Shown here one piece after another: positions 21,901-23,390 of a stretch of 23,390 nt of DNA. The stretch comes from Strongylocentrotus pallidus. Taxonomy: Eukaryota > Echinodermata > Echinoidea > Camarodonta > Strongylocentrotidae. The notes beneath the pieces are model-generated. The model did not search any database. It was not told where the DNA came from and saw only the letters and a list, made by a program, of their open reading frames with translations. The first letter of the stretch is position 1. Every line of letters starts with the position of its first letter. The position numbers and the translations under genes are program-made. The stretch covers positions 912,725 to 936,114 of the forward strand of contig JARBES010000114.1 of the NCBI GenBank assembly GCA_030265145.1. The letters run 5' to 3'.

Positions 21901-23377
21901 ACCATATGGCCCATTCTGTAATCTGCATTATGTATCTTTTTGTCATACCACGTATGTGGAGCTTGGAAATGTAAATTCATATCGAGAAATCTGTGGTTGT
22001 TGCTTGAGTTTACCATTCCATGTCAGTTATGCTCACTTAAATGCTTTGCAGTTCATATATATTATATATGTTTATTTGTACTTTGATGCATCCACATTTC
22101 AGATGAGAGCTGTACGGTTCTGACAAGCACGGCGTGTCTTCTGCTAGACCAGTGCAAGTTTGGTGTAGCTACAGATGAGAATGGTTGCTCAGTCTGCCAA
22201 TGCAAGCAGAGCAGTGAGTCAAATGCTTTTATCATCATCTATGATTTTGCTAATGTGGGATAAAAGTGATTATCATTGGGAATATTTTCATCAGATGTTC
22301 CAGTTTATATTACTACTTCTCCTAACACAATAACTGCTGCTGCTGCTTCTGGTACCAATTTGATTGCTACTTCTACCTCATAGCAGTAATGTACAGATAG
22401 TAGAAGCCTTCTACTACTCCCACTACAAGGACAAATTTATGCCTATAGTATAGTTATGCATACAATTCTACATACAATATACAGGAATGCTAGTAATATA
22501 CATTTAAGCTATTATATACATTTAGATTTAGATATTGAATACAGGATTTAATATTTAATGTTTTAATATTTAATATTTTTTCCCACCAAAATTGTTTATA
22601 TAAATATATATTTATAATCCGGCCTAGTTTTTAGTTCATGGAGATATTTGAGTTTGTGAACTCTCTGTTCCCGAATGCACAAAGGAGGGTAGTTGACAAA
22701 CCTAGATTTATGTGCATCATATGACGCATTTTGACGTGTTTCAAATAATAATAATAACACATAACATATATTGGGCGCTTAATACAGGTGTTTCTAAGCG
22801 CACCATTGTCTGACTTAAAATTACCAACCAAAACTTATAATAAACACACAAAAAATAAATCTGTTCTTTATTCAATAAATCATGCATATATAATAATAAA
22901 AATAAAAATGAGATCAAACATAGGTCAAACATAAGATTAAACAAACAAGGAATAAGATGGTGTGCATCTCCTTTGACCGACTCACAAATGCAGAATATCA
23001 TTCATGAATTTAAAAAAAGGTGCGTTTTCAGCAAGGACTTAAACTGGTCAAGAAAATGAGTATTATGAATATGCGCTTGTAATTTATTCCAAAGGATAGG
23101 GGCATTTACTGAAAAAGCTTGATCGCAATATTTTGTTACAGAACGAGGTCCAAGGGTTTCAAACTAAGAACGAGTTGAAACGCATCATATGACACACTTA
23201 AACCTAGGTTTGTCAACAAACATCCTTTGTGAATTTGGGCCACTGTGTTTGATTCTCTTTTCATACTTTCCTCCCAAACAGTTGTATGTAATCCACTTCC
23301 ATCGTGTAGTCTATCCTGCTCAAGAGGCTTAGCGACTGATGTAAACGGATGTGACATTTGCATGTGTAAGAGTACCT
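538..23377 (+). CDS. Multi-antistasin-domain protein gene, internal part (19 exons, 21 modules)
   Basis: Nineteen exons on the plus strand encode repeated six-cysteine modules with the spacing C-x(4-8)-C-x(3-5)-C-x(9-11)-C-x2-C-x-C and a G-[YFL]-x-T-D-x-x-G signature before the fourth cysteine. This is the core of the antistasin inhibitor family, whose leech members inhibit serine proteases such as factor Xa. Every exon is flanked by AG and GT, has a length divisible by three, and begins with the last two bases of a codon whose first base closes the previous exon (phase 1-1). Joining all 19 gives 2370 nt without a stop. Neither end is present: no initiator Met, signal peptide, stop or polyadenylation signal was found. 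Secretion is inferred from the cysteine content. Inhibitor activity is uncertain, because no module has Arg or Lys at the position matching antistasin's reactive-site Arg34. Exons 6-8 and 9-11 are a tandem duplicate pair separated by an assembly gap. Confidence 0.85.
661..1089 (+). other. Intron 1, no recognised content
   Basis: An AT-rich intron of 429 bp. It contains no repeat, coding stretch or RNA gene that I recognise on either strand. Confidence 0.6.
1090..1191 (+). CDS. Exon 2: antistasin module lacking Cys1 and Cys4
   Basis: 102 nt, acceptor ccccag, donor gtaatt, phase 1-1. The module reads TNCMFLRCPYGFATDGTG followed by NKVCIC. Only four cysteines remain: C-x4-C-x13-C-x-C. The x13 equals the usual x10 + Cys + x2, so Cys4 is replaced exactly by Asn (AAT). 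No cysteine lies upstream of Cys2 in the exon. The signature FATDGTG is intact and the frame is open, so this looks like an expressed but altered module rather than a decayed one. Confidence 0.8.
1558..1833. repeat. Pair of ~73-bp direct repeats in intron 2
   Basis: The segment 1558-1630 (from ccaagggtgtataagaag to ggtcaaacatgtatg) recurs at 1761-1833 with a few mismatches and a 2-bp length difference. The pair is about 203 bp apart. The shared block includes the string tacatcagcaatcag and caagtgtcaaatggtcaaac. The origin is unknown: it could be two copies of a short tandem unit or a fragment of an unrecognised mobile element. The short reading frames across it on the minus strand repeat each other only because the DNA does. 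Confidence 0.75.
2145..2243 (+). CDS. Exon 3: antistasin module
   Basis: 99 nt, acceptor attgaaag, donor gtatgt, phase 1-1. Pattern C-x5-C-x3-C-x10-C-x2-C-x-C, containing CALECEFGRLSDANGC. The acceptor is preceded by a rather weak pyrimidine tract (ttttctcttcaatattcc). I chose it because it gives phase 1 and includes Cys1. The residue after Cys2 is Ala. Confidence 0.8.
2495..2600. repeat. SINE/MITE-like remnant in intron 3
   Basis: The stretch ccctgggttgagagtcgg...cttgccaaaggacacaagtgc...gggactcagactgcgaacc resembles the widespread animal dispersed-repeat string that pairs 'CTGGGTTGAGAG' with 'TTGCCAAAGGACAC' and ends near a 'GGATTCGAACC'-like motif. A related but diverged copy with ctgggttgagagtggcaatg...tgccaaatgacac occurs at about 8808-8845 and 14052-14090. 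The family is not identified. Confidence 0.45.
2975..3091 (+). CDS. Exon 4: antistasin module, long-loop class
   Basis: 117 nt, acceptor atctctag, donor gttagt, phase 1-1. Pattern C-x7-C-x5-C-x11-C-x2-C-x-C. The usual ATD is replaced by AST-S-P-N-G, one residue longer than most modules, so the conserved Asp is absent. The loop between Cys2 and Cys3 has five residues (PELDM) instead of three. Confidence 0.85.
3526..3630 (+). CDS. Exon 5: antistasin module
   Basis: 105 nt, acceptor ctccctcag, donor gtaaat, phase 1-1. Pattern C-x7-C-x3-C-x10-C-x2-C-x-C with RRGFATDENG before Cys4. It is unusually Arg-rich (RRE, LRCRRG), but the residue after Cys2 is Gln, not Arg. It precedes the longest intron (3631-8300), which is filled by retrotransposon sequence. 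Confidence 0.88.
3955..4318 (+). mobile_element. LINE linker/reverse-transcriptase start, inverted piece
   Basis: The plus strand shows NSQNWRILKNILPTKK at the left, then DKNIIAEILNKN, NEFAQNLAQGTQILVNN and, after a break, EFVLQELHQLDVKKACGIDG followed by LQLKLLKK. The KACGIDG motif marks the start of the palm of LINE reverse transcriptases. At least two frame breaks and stops separate these pieces. It points towards, and stops directly at, the minus-strand endonuclease piece at 4319. In element order this part should follow that piece, so it is probably an inverted part of the same insertion. Confidence 0.7.
4319..5152 (-). mobile_element. LINE ORF2 endonuclease domain and linker
   Basis: The minus strand encodes an apurinic-like endonuclease domain: SLRNKVIDVQYFL near 5150, SDTWLND, VPGYKCVGKHRGSVGGGVGY, YFVGVLYRKTF, IIIFGDFNCNMM (metal-site Asp-Phe-Asn) and SLGISDHSLVYL (catalytic SDH). 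It continues into a linker (FRTFDEQYFNEDLNKIDW, VEQAAFQEVSDKH). The stretch 4537-4875 is an uninterrupted frame; upstream frames are broken, with a stop shortly before the GVLYR motif. The order and motifs match LINE ORF2 between the N-terminus and the reverse transcriptase. Confidence 0.85.
5153..5850 (-). mobile_element. Second LINE 3' end inserted in the first LINE
   Basis: Read on the minus strand, this piece has a decayed LINE ORF2 C-terminus (AVSVKPAVNLW near 5620, LKEMLTSLKKDYLLI then stop near 5445). It is followed by an AT-rich 3' untranslated region and an ATTTACAATAAACCAG end with a (TTGAA)n tail at 5154-5172. The tail abuts the first LINE's endonuclease reading SLRNK, so this fragment was inserted inside that ORF. 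The right-hand limit near 5850 is approximate. Confidence 0.6.
5861..6199 (-). mobile_element. LINE ORF2 N-terminus with PHD-like finger
   Basis: The frame starts at Met 6199 with GIRFPCVCCSKPVKQNQKAL, then ACTKREEWVPLCKY, resembling the PHD-like finger (C-x2-C...NQKA...C..C..W) at the start of some CR1-type ORF2 proteins, though some metal-binding residues are replaced. One stop lies after KHFVDG, and an acidic, Asn-rich linker follows (DACNENDEPSTSAGNNN). The first 61 bases of the homologous start (6139-6199) also occur in copy B at 11101-11161. Confidence 0.65.
6446..7189 (-). mobile_element. LINE ORF1 (coiled coil plus RNA-binding-like domain), broken
   Basis: The minus strand starts at Met 7189 (MAMQNGHVDDVTNKL), then a coiled-coil part (FSRFQKENKELLNKN, EKRLMNIAVQHREQAKG), LEQYSRRNRLQFFGVQEEED, and DIDRSHRLGYPNK...IVVKFVPYKSCYAVISRRR...VVIQEQLTKNN, ending SENDLSSL with a stop at 6446-6448. 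LEQYSRRN and RSHRLG are characteristic of L1/CR1-type ORF1 nucleic-acid-binding proteins. It is split into several frames. The intact-looking last frame is 6446-6808. Confidence 0.8.
7190..7860 (-). mobile_element. Putative LINE 5' untranslated region
   Basis: This stretch lies upstream of ORF1 on the minus strand and is conserved in the duplicate at 12422-13095. It contains a short (TA)n run at about 7530-7545 and no coding signal. The 5' limit near 7860 is guessed from where sequence becomes A/T-rich before the next retroelement tail. Confidence 0.35.
7975..8262 (-). mobile_element. Retroelement 3' end with (TTGAA)n tail, copy A
   Basis: The minus strand reads through a region containing GGCCAATGGCCTTTGTTGATCC and ends in GAAATAAAATTGAATTG with a repeated TTGAATTGAA tail at 7977-8008. 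This is the form of a LINE or SINE 3' end with an AATAAA-like signal. The same piece is present in copy B at 13218-13470, so it was in place before the duplication. The string CAAGGCTGATCCCCCATATT is near its left centre. No protein-coding motif was seen. Confidence 0.5.
8301..8408 (+). CDS. Exon 6: antistasin module (cassette copy A)
   Basis: 108 nt, acceptor gtacattcag, donor gtgagt, phase 1-1. Pattern C-x8-C-x3-C-x10-C-x2-C-x-C with CNKTCLFGLATDSDGC. The duplicate is exon 9 (13532-13639). By eye the pair differs at seven bases, one of which changes a residue (ATD here, ATN in exon 9). Confidence 0.9.
8690..8890. repeat. Dispersed-repeat remnant, copy A
   Basis: The string ctgggttgagagtggcaatg with tgccaaatgacac and a nearby tccagtacgcatttaacac matches the style of a dispersed SINE/MITE repeat and resembles 2495-2600. 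It is shared with copy B (13933-14145). The reading frame 8683-8943 that crosses it has no recognisable protein and is unlikely to be coding. Confidence 0.45.
8953..9099 (+). CDS. Exon 7: antistasin module with N-terminal spacer (copy A)
   Basis: 147 nt, acceptor tctgaacag, donor gtgaac, phase 1-1. A 16-residue spacer starting VLPLKDPFQIQALM precedes the module C-x7-C-x3-C-x9-C-x2-C-x-C, with GYATDHG one residue shorter than most. Another AG occurs just before ATCCAGGC (after catttc). I preferred the upstream acceptor because it has the better pyrimidine run and keeps phase 1, but both are in frame, so the choice is not certain. The duplicate is exon 10. Confidence 0.8.
9536..9867. mobile_element. 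Small non-autonomous hAT-type element (332 bp), only in copy A
   Basis: The element starts CAGTGGCCTAGC and its other end, read in reverse complement, starts CAATGGCATAGC: terminal inverted repeats matching at 10 of 12 positions, in the style of hAT transposons. It is flanked by the exact 8-bp duplication GTAAGCAG at 9528-9535 and 9868-9875, the usual hAT target length. Copy B has the empty site with a single GTAAGCAG at 14736-14743. The interior has a run of 19 G followed by 11 C (9553-9582) and no transposase, so movement depended on another hAT element. Confidence 0.88.
10209..10418 (+). CDS. Exon 8: two antistasin modules in one exon (copy A)
   Basis: 210 nt, acceptor tatttccag, donor gtaagt, phase 1-1. 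Module a is C-x7-C-x5-C-x10-C-x2-C-x-C (CPYGLSTDRHGC). Module b follows after RQPIA with C-x7-C-x3-C-x10-C-x2-C-x-C (CPRGRATDSDGC). The absence of an intron between them suggests intron loss or a tandem event inside an exon. The donor is preceded by A, so the joined codon depends on the next exon (AAT, Asn, if spliced to exon 9). Other reading frames over this exon are shadows. Confidence 0.9.
10660..10775 (+). repeat. Retroelement-like 3' end with short TAC tail, copy A
   Basis: The sequence gcccatgggctgccatgtgg...ttgtaaataaaaaccaatac followed by tactactac resembles the AATAAA-bearing 3' end of a retroelement with a (TAC)n tail. Copy B has the same piece with the tail expanded (15690-15757). 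The element body upstream is not recognised. Confidence 0.4.
10920..11000 (+). repeat. First unit of the ~150-bp minisatellite, cut by the gap
   Basis: The stretch tcagaccacagatcagatt...catggagagctttcatg...gtgtcacagaagaatgttg...tttgacag matches the unit repeated at 15897-16745. It runs directly into the Ns, which suggests the gap arose because a tandem array could not be assembled. Confidence 0.85.
11001..11100. other. Assembly gap of exactly 100 N
   Basis: One hundred consecutive N, the conventional placeholder for a gap of unknown size. It lies between the minisatellite end of copy A and an internal point of copy B's LINE. Missing sequence should include at least the remaining minisatellite and the left part of copy B, and might contain further exons. 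Confidence 0.99.
11101..11161 (-). mobile_element. LINE ORF2 N-terminus, copy B, cut by the gap
   Basis: The minus strand starts at Met 11161 with GIRFPCVCCSKPVKQNQKA and enters the Ns. This is the same PHD-like finger start as 6199 in copy A, with no residue difference in the visible part. Confidence 0.8.
11393..12421 (-). mobile_element. LINE ORF1, copy B, with a LINE end inserted
   Basis: The same ORF1 as 6446-7189: start near 12421 (MAMQNGHVDDVTNKL), coiled coil near 12050-11930 (LLDRLNNQEKRLMDIEVDN, EITCLSTIVEDQ), LEQYSRRNCLQFFSVQEDED, then RTIVVKFVSYKTCYAFISRRR and SENDLRSL at the end. The coiled-coil part is a cleaner single frame here (11745-12054) than in copy A. A foreign LINE end splits it at 12054-12322. 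Confidence 0.8.
12054..12322 (-). mobile_element. LINE 3' end inserted in copy B only
   Basis: The minus strand reads RCINEWNNLSSVVVESTSLH, then FNSNLLKFWSSRKDQF and a stop. This is the usual C-terminal end of CR1/Rex-type reverse-transcriptase proteins (R-x-V-N-x-W-N-x-L-P...S...F...L...W). A short 3' untranslated region follows, ending in two CCAAGGTAT units as a tail at 12054-12074. Copy A reads through the same site without it (near 7087-7092). The 5' end is truncated, as usual for these elements. Confidence 0.8.
12422..13095 (-). mobile_element. Putative LINE 5' untranslated region, copy B
   Basis: This is the homologue of 7190-7860, with close similarity and a slightly longer (AT)n run at about 12758-12774. 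No coding signal is seen on either strand. Confidence 0.35.
13218..13470 (-). mobile_element. Retroelement 3' end with (TTGAA)-type tail, copy B
   Basis: This is the homologue of 7975-8262. The TTGAA tail is more eroded here (ttcaattcaattttttttc at about 13221-13239), and a few short deletions distinguish it. Confidence 0.45.
13532..13639 (+). CDS. Exon 9: antistasin module (cassette copy B)
   Basis: 108 nt, acceptor gtacattcag, donor gtgagt, phase 1-1. It is identical in spacing to exon 6 (C-x8-C-x3-C-x10-C-x2-C-x-C). The only residue change is Asp to Asn in the ATD signature (ATNSDGC). The other base changes are silent, which points to constraint on the protein since the copies separated. 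Confidence 0.9.
13933..14145. repeat. Dispersed-repeat remnant, copy B
   Basis: This is the homologue of 8690-8890, including ctgggttgagagtggcaatg and tgccaaatgacac. Differences include a short replacement near 13960-13990. Confidence 0.45.
14200..14346 (+). CDS. Exon 10: antistasin module with spacer (copy B)
   Basis: 147 nt, acceptor tctgaacag, donor gtagac, phase 1-1. By eye it differs from exon 7 at nine bases with one residue change (Ala to Gly, VTAEK to VTGEK). The spacer VLPLKDPFQIQALM is unchanged, which supports the upstream acceptor as truly coding. Cysteine pattern C-x7-C-x3-C-x9-C-x2-C-x-C. Confidence 0.85.
15162..15371 (+). CDS. Exon 11: two antistasin modules (copy B)
   Basis: 210 nt, acceptor tatttccag, donor gtaagt, phase 1-1. 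This is the homologue of exon 8. Residue changes seen are Ser to Thr, Phe to Ile, Arg to His, Asp to Gly and Thr to Ala, alongside about eight silent base changes. The Asp to Gly change falls in the ATD signature of module b (ATGSDGC). All cysteines are kept. Confidence 0.9.
15690..15757 (+). repeat. (TAC)n microsatellite tail, copy B
   Basis: The sequence taccaatactacttatactactactaatactactacc followed by tactactactac is an expanded form of the TAC tail at about 10750-10765. It follows the same gtaaataccaatac retroelement-like 3' end. Confidence 0.8.
15897..16745 (+). repeat. Minisatellite of ~150-bp units (about 5.4 copies)
   Basis: The junction string cagtatatcccaccgctgcc begins units at 15897, 16058, 16208, 16358, 16508 and 16678, giving periods of 161, 150, 150, 150 and 170. 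The longer units carry an extra catgaaagtgt step or an extra gttgccacc step. Each unit contains ttcagtgtatagacaggatc, atgatacagatgactctt, ccacagaccagatctttt and gtgtcacagaagaatgttga. A degenerate unit precedes the array (15845-15896). It sits in the intron between exons 11 and 12. Confidence 0.95.
17055..17162 (+). CDS. Exon 12: antistasin module, variant signature
   Basis: 108 nt, acceptor gaaattgtag, donor gtaagt, phase 1-1. Pattern C-x7-C-x3-C-x11-C-x2-C-x-C. The segment before Cys4 is GYATDPITHC: one residue longer and lacking the usual Gly next to Cys4. The residue after Cys2 is Gln. Confidence 0.85.
17163..17774 (+). other. Intron 12, mostly featureless
   Basis: An AT-rich intron with no recognised repeat or gene. 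The string ATGAATGGATGCACCGAGCC near 17533 looks slightly like the start of a module but ends in a stop before any further cysteines, so it is not called. Confidence 0.5.
17775..17852 (+). repeat. 15-bp tandem repeat next to the exon 13 acceptor
   Basis: About five copies of gtttttaatatattt occupy the 75 bases just upstream of the acceptor at 17861-17862. The T-runs sit where the branch point and pyrimidine tract should be, so copy number could influence exon 13 splicing (inference). Confidence 0.9.
17863..17985 (+). CDS. Exon 13: antistasin module
   Basis: 123 nt, acceptor ttcatacag, donor gtacat, phase 1-1. A spacer EIPIAIASFRI precedes the module C-x4-C-x3-C-x10-C-x2-C-x-C. The signature is GFLHDDQG rather than GxATDxxG. 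The residue after Cys2 is Thr. A TNN-C-S sequence gives a possible N-glycosylation site (NCS). Confidence 0.85.
18444..18521. repeat. Near-perfect hairpin, ~36-bp arms, 5-base loop
   Basis: The arm 18444-18480 pairs with 18486-18521 around the loop gtgag. The inner 15 bp (GCTGGTGTTGGTGTT against AACACCAACACCAGC) is perfect, and the outer part matches with four substitutions and one gap. A further ctggtgttgg follows at 18524-18533. It could be a small foldback element or an RNA hairpin; the short loop is atypical for a microRNA precursor. Confidence 0.85.
18740..19080 (-). mobile_element. LINE 3' end with expanded GAT run
   Basis: The minus strand reads EVVKRSGLRGMGHVLRRED, then a run of Asp encoded by (GAT)n (18965-18995), then in a shifted frame KDMVKKETGIKGLTEEDPQD. 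These are the familiar C-terminal motifs of LINE reverse-transcriptase proteins (R-x-L-R-W-x-G-H-V-x-R-x-D-D...L-T-E-E-D-A-x-D-R). The Asp pair normally found there has been lengthened by microsatellite slippage, and one frame shift follows. A tail of gatgatgatatc-type sequence lies at about 18740-18752. Its truncated 5' end lies about 25 bases before the exon 14 start. Confidence 0.8.
19105..19215 (+). CDS. Exon 14: antistasin module, long-loop class
   Basis: 111 nt, acceptor gtttttcag, donor gtaagg, phase 1-1. Pattern C-x7-C-x5-C-x10-C-x2-C-x-C with CPYGLGMDSRGC, so the ATD is GMD here. The Cys2-Cys3 loop is PQQML. The last codon is split after T (TCT, Ser, with exon 15). Confidence 0.88.
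19216..19752 (+). other. Intron 14, no recognised content
   Basis: AT-rich. I recognise no repeat, coding stretch or RNA gene on either strand. Confidence 0.5.
19753..19854 (+). CDS. Exon 15: antistasin module
   Basis: 102 nt, acceptor accttcag, donor gtgagt, phase 1-1. Pattern C-x7-C-x3-C-x10-C-x2-C-x-C with CQYGYATDEHGC, close to the family consensus. The residue after Cys2 is Asp. Confidence 0.9.
19855..20497 (+). other. Intron 15, no recognised content
   Basis: AT-rich, with a T9 run near 20180 and a (GT)n-rich pyrimidine/purine mix just before the acceptor. No gene or known repeat recognised. Confidence 0.5.
20498..20605 (+). CDS. Exon 16: antistasin module, consensus-like
   Basis: 108 nt, acceptor tttgtag, donor gtacgt, phase 1-1. 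Pattern C-x7-C-x3-C-x10-C-x2-C-x-C, containing CHKKCPYGLATDGNGC and CEICSCK, the best match to the family consensus in the window. The loop HKK is basic, but the residue directly after Cys2 is His. Confidence 0.92.
20606..21310 (+). other. Intron 16, no recognised content
   Basis: AT-rich, without a recognised repeat, coding stretch or RNA gene on either strand. Confidence 0.5.
21311..21445 (+). CDS. Exon 17: antistasin module with N-terminal spacer
   Basis: 135 nt, acceptor ccacaattag, donor gtgagg, phase 1-1. A 13-residue spacer (REISIVTLKPVIT) precedes C-x4-C-x3-C-x10-C-x2-C-x-C with CEFGHSTDSIGC. The spacer resembles the one in exon 7 in length and hydrophobicity. The residue after Cys2 is Glu. 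Confidence 0.88.
21446..22102 (+). other. Intron 17, no recognised content
   Basis: It contains overlapping open frames on both strands (for example minus 21723-22016), but none shows a known domain. No repeat recognised. Confidence 0.5.
22103..22213 (+). CDS. Exon 18: antistasin module, long-loop class
   Basis: 111 nt, acceptor cacatttcag, donor gtgagt, phase 1-1. Pattern C-x7-C-x5-C-x10-C-x2-C-x-C with CKFGVATDENGC. The Cys2-Cys3 loop is LLLDQ. Confidence 0.9.
22214..22667 (+). other. Intron 18, left part: low-complexity AT sequence
   Basis: A short CTG/CTT-rich patch (22330-22380) and long runs of TTTAATATT-like sequence (22545-22615). No gene recognised. Confidence 0.5.
22668..23241. 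mobile_element. Inverted-repeat element (MITE-like), split by a LINE end
   Basis: The arm 22668-22741 is the imperfect reverse complement of 23170-23241. Shared strings, reading inward, are CACAAAGGA, GTTGACAAACCTAG and CATATGA. Without the LINE at 22746-23155 the element would be roughly 165 bp and nearly all arm. The outer termini resemble GGCCCAAATTCACAAAG. No clear target-site duplication or transposase was found. Its right end is about 40 bases before the exon 19 acceptor. Confidence 0.75.
22746..23155 (-). mobile_element. LINE 3' end (L2/Rex-like) inside the inverted-repeat element
   Basis: The minus strand reads LGPRSVTKYCDQAFSVNAPI, LWNKLQAHIHNT and FKSLLKTHLFLNS then a stop. This is the standard C-terminus of L2/CR1-type LINE proteins (Y-G-D-R-A-F-S-x-x-A-P-x-L-W-N-x-L-P...F-K...L-K-T-H-L-F). 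The 3' end carries GGCGCTTA-like sequence in reverse and an (ATT)n tail at 22746-22756. It is flanked by the 8-bp duplication GTTTCAAA at 22738-22745 and 23156-23163. Confidence 0.88.
23282..23377 (+). CDS. Exon 19: antistasin module, last in window
   Basis: 96 nt, acceptor ctcccaaacag, donor gtgagt, phase 1-1. Pattern C-x5-C-x3-C-x10-C-x2-C-x-C with CSRGLATDVNGC. The donor shows that the gene continues beyond the right edge. The residue after Cys2 is Ser. Confidence 0.9.
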
Positions 23378-23390
23378 GTGAGTATTGCCA

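Noticed and set aside
21723-22123. Overlapping open frames on both strands in intron 17
   Set aside because: They have no domain, no splice support and no similarity to the modules. The plus frame runs through the exon 18 acceptor in a different frame.
1-23390. tRNA, rRNA or CRISPR-like features
   Set aside because: No cloverleaf with recognisable anticodon context, rRNA string or regularly spaced short repeat was seen. The only regular arrays are the minisatellite and the 15-bp repeat.

Overview
This is eukaryotic genomic DNA. It is AT-rich, and every recognised coding piece is a short exon bounded by AG...GT splice signals and separated by introns that hold LINE and DNA-transposon debris. 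There is no operon structure. LINEs with a PHD-like finger, (TTGAA)n retroelement tails, TAGGCCTA-type motifs and small phase-1 exons suggest a marine invertebrate such as an echinoderm, hemichordate or other non-vertebrate. The species is a guess.

One plus-strand gene runs through the whole window and off both ends. I trace 19 exons between 538 and 23377. Each has a length divisible by three, each starts and ends in phase 1, and all join in one frame without a stop (2370 nt, about 790 residues). Each exon encodes one cysteine-rich module of the antistasin core type, C-x(4-8)-C-x(3-5)-C-x(9-11)-C-x2-C-x-C with an ATD-x-x-G signature before the fourth cysteine. Two exons (10209-10418 and 15162-15371) encode two modules each, giving 21 modules. 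No signal peptide, start codon, stop codon or other domain type is in the window, so this is the interior of a large, probably secreted, tandem-antistasin protein.

Layout: 1-357 is a LINE reverse-transcriptase fragment on the minus strand. Exons 1-5 lie at 538-3630. The long intron 3631-8300 holds a minus-strand two-ORF LINE, rearranged and invaded by another LINE end. Exons 6-8 (8301-10418) follow, then an intron with a 100-N assembly gap at 11001-11100. After the gap, a second copy of the LINE and of exons 6-8 appears as exons 9-11 (13532-15371). The two copies form a tandem duplication of about 4.9 kb, roughly 10% different in a non-coding stretch compared by eye. Each has its own private insertion: a small hAT element in copy A and a LINE end in copy B. 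Copy B ends in a minisatellite of about 150 bp units (15897-16745), and copy A runs into the same unit just before the gap. Exons 12-19 (17055-23377) lie in shorter introns with little else: a 15-bp tandem repeat at an acceptor, a near-perfect hairpin, a LINE end with an expanded GAT run, and an inverted-repeat element carrying a LINE end.

The main points of interest are the long symmetric exon array, the tandem four-module cassette (true duplication or unmerged haplotypes), a module that lost exactly the two cysteines expected to pair, and the absence of a basic residue at the predicted reactive site of every module.
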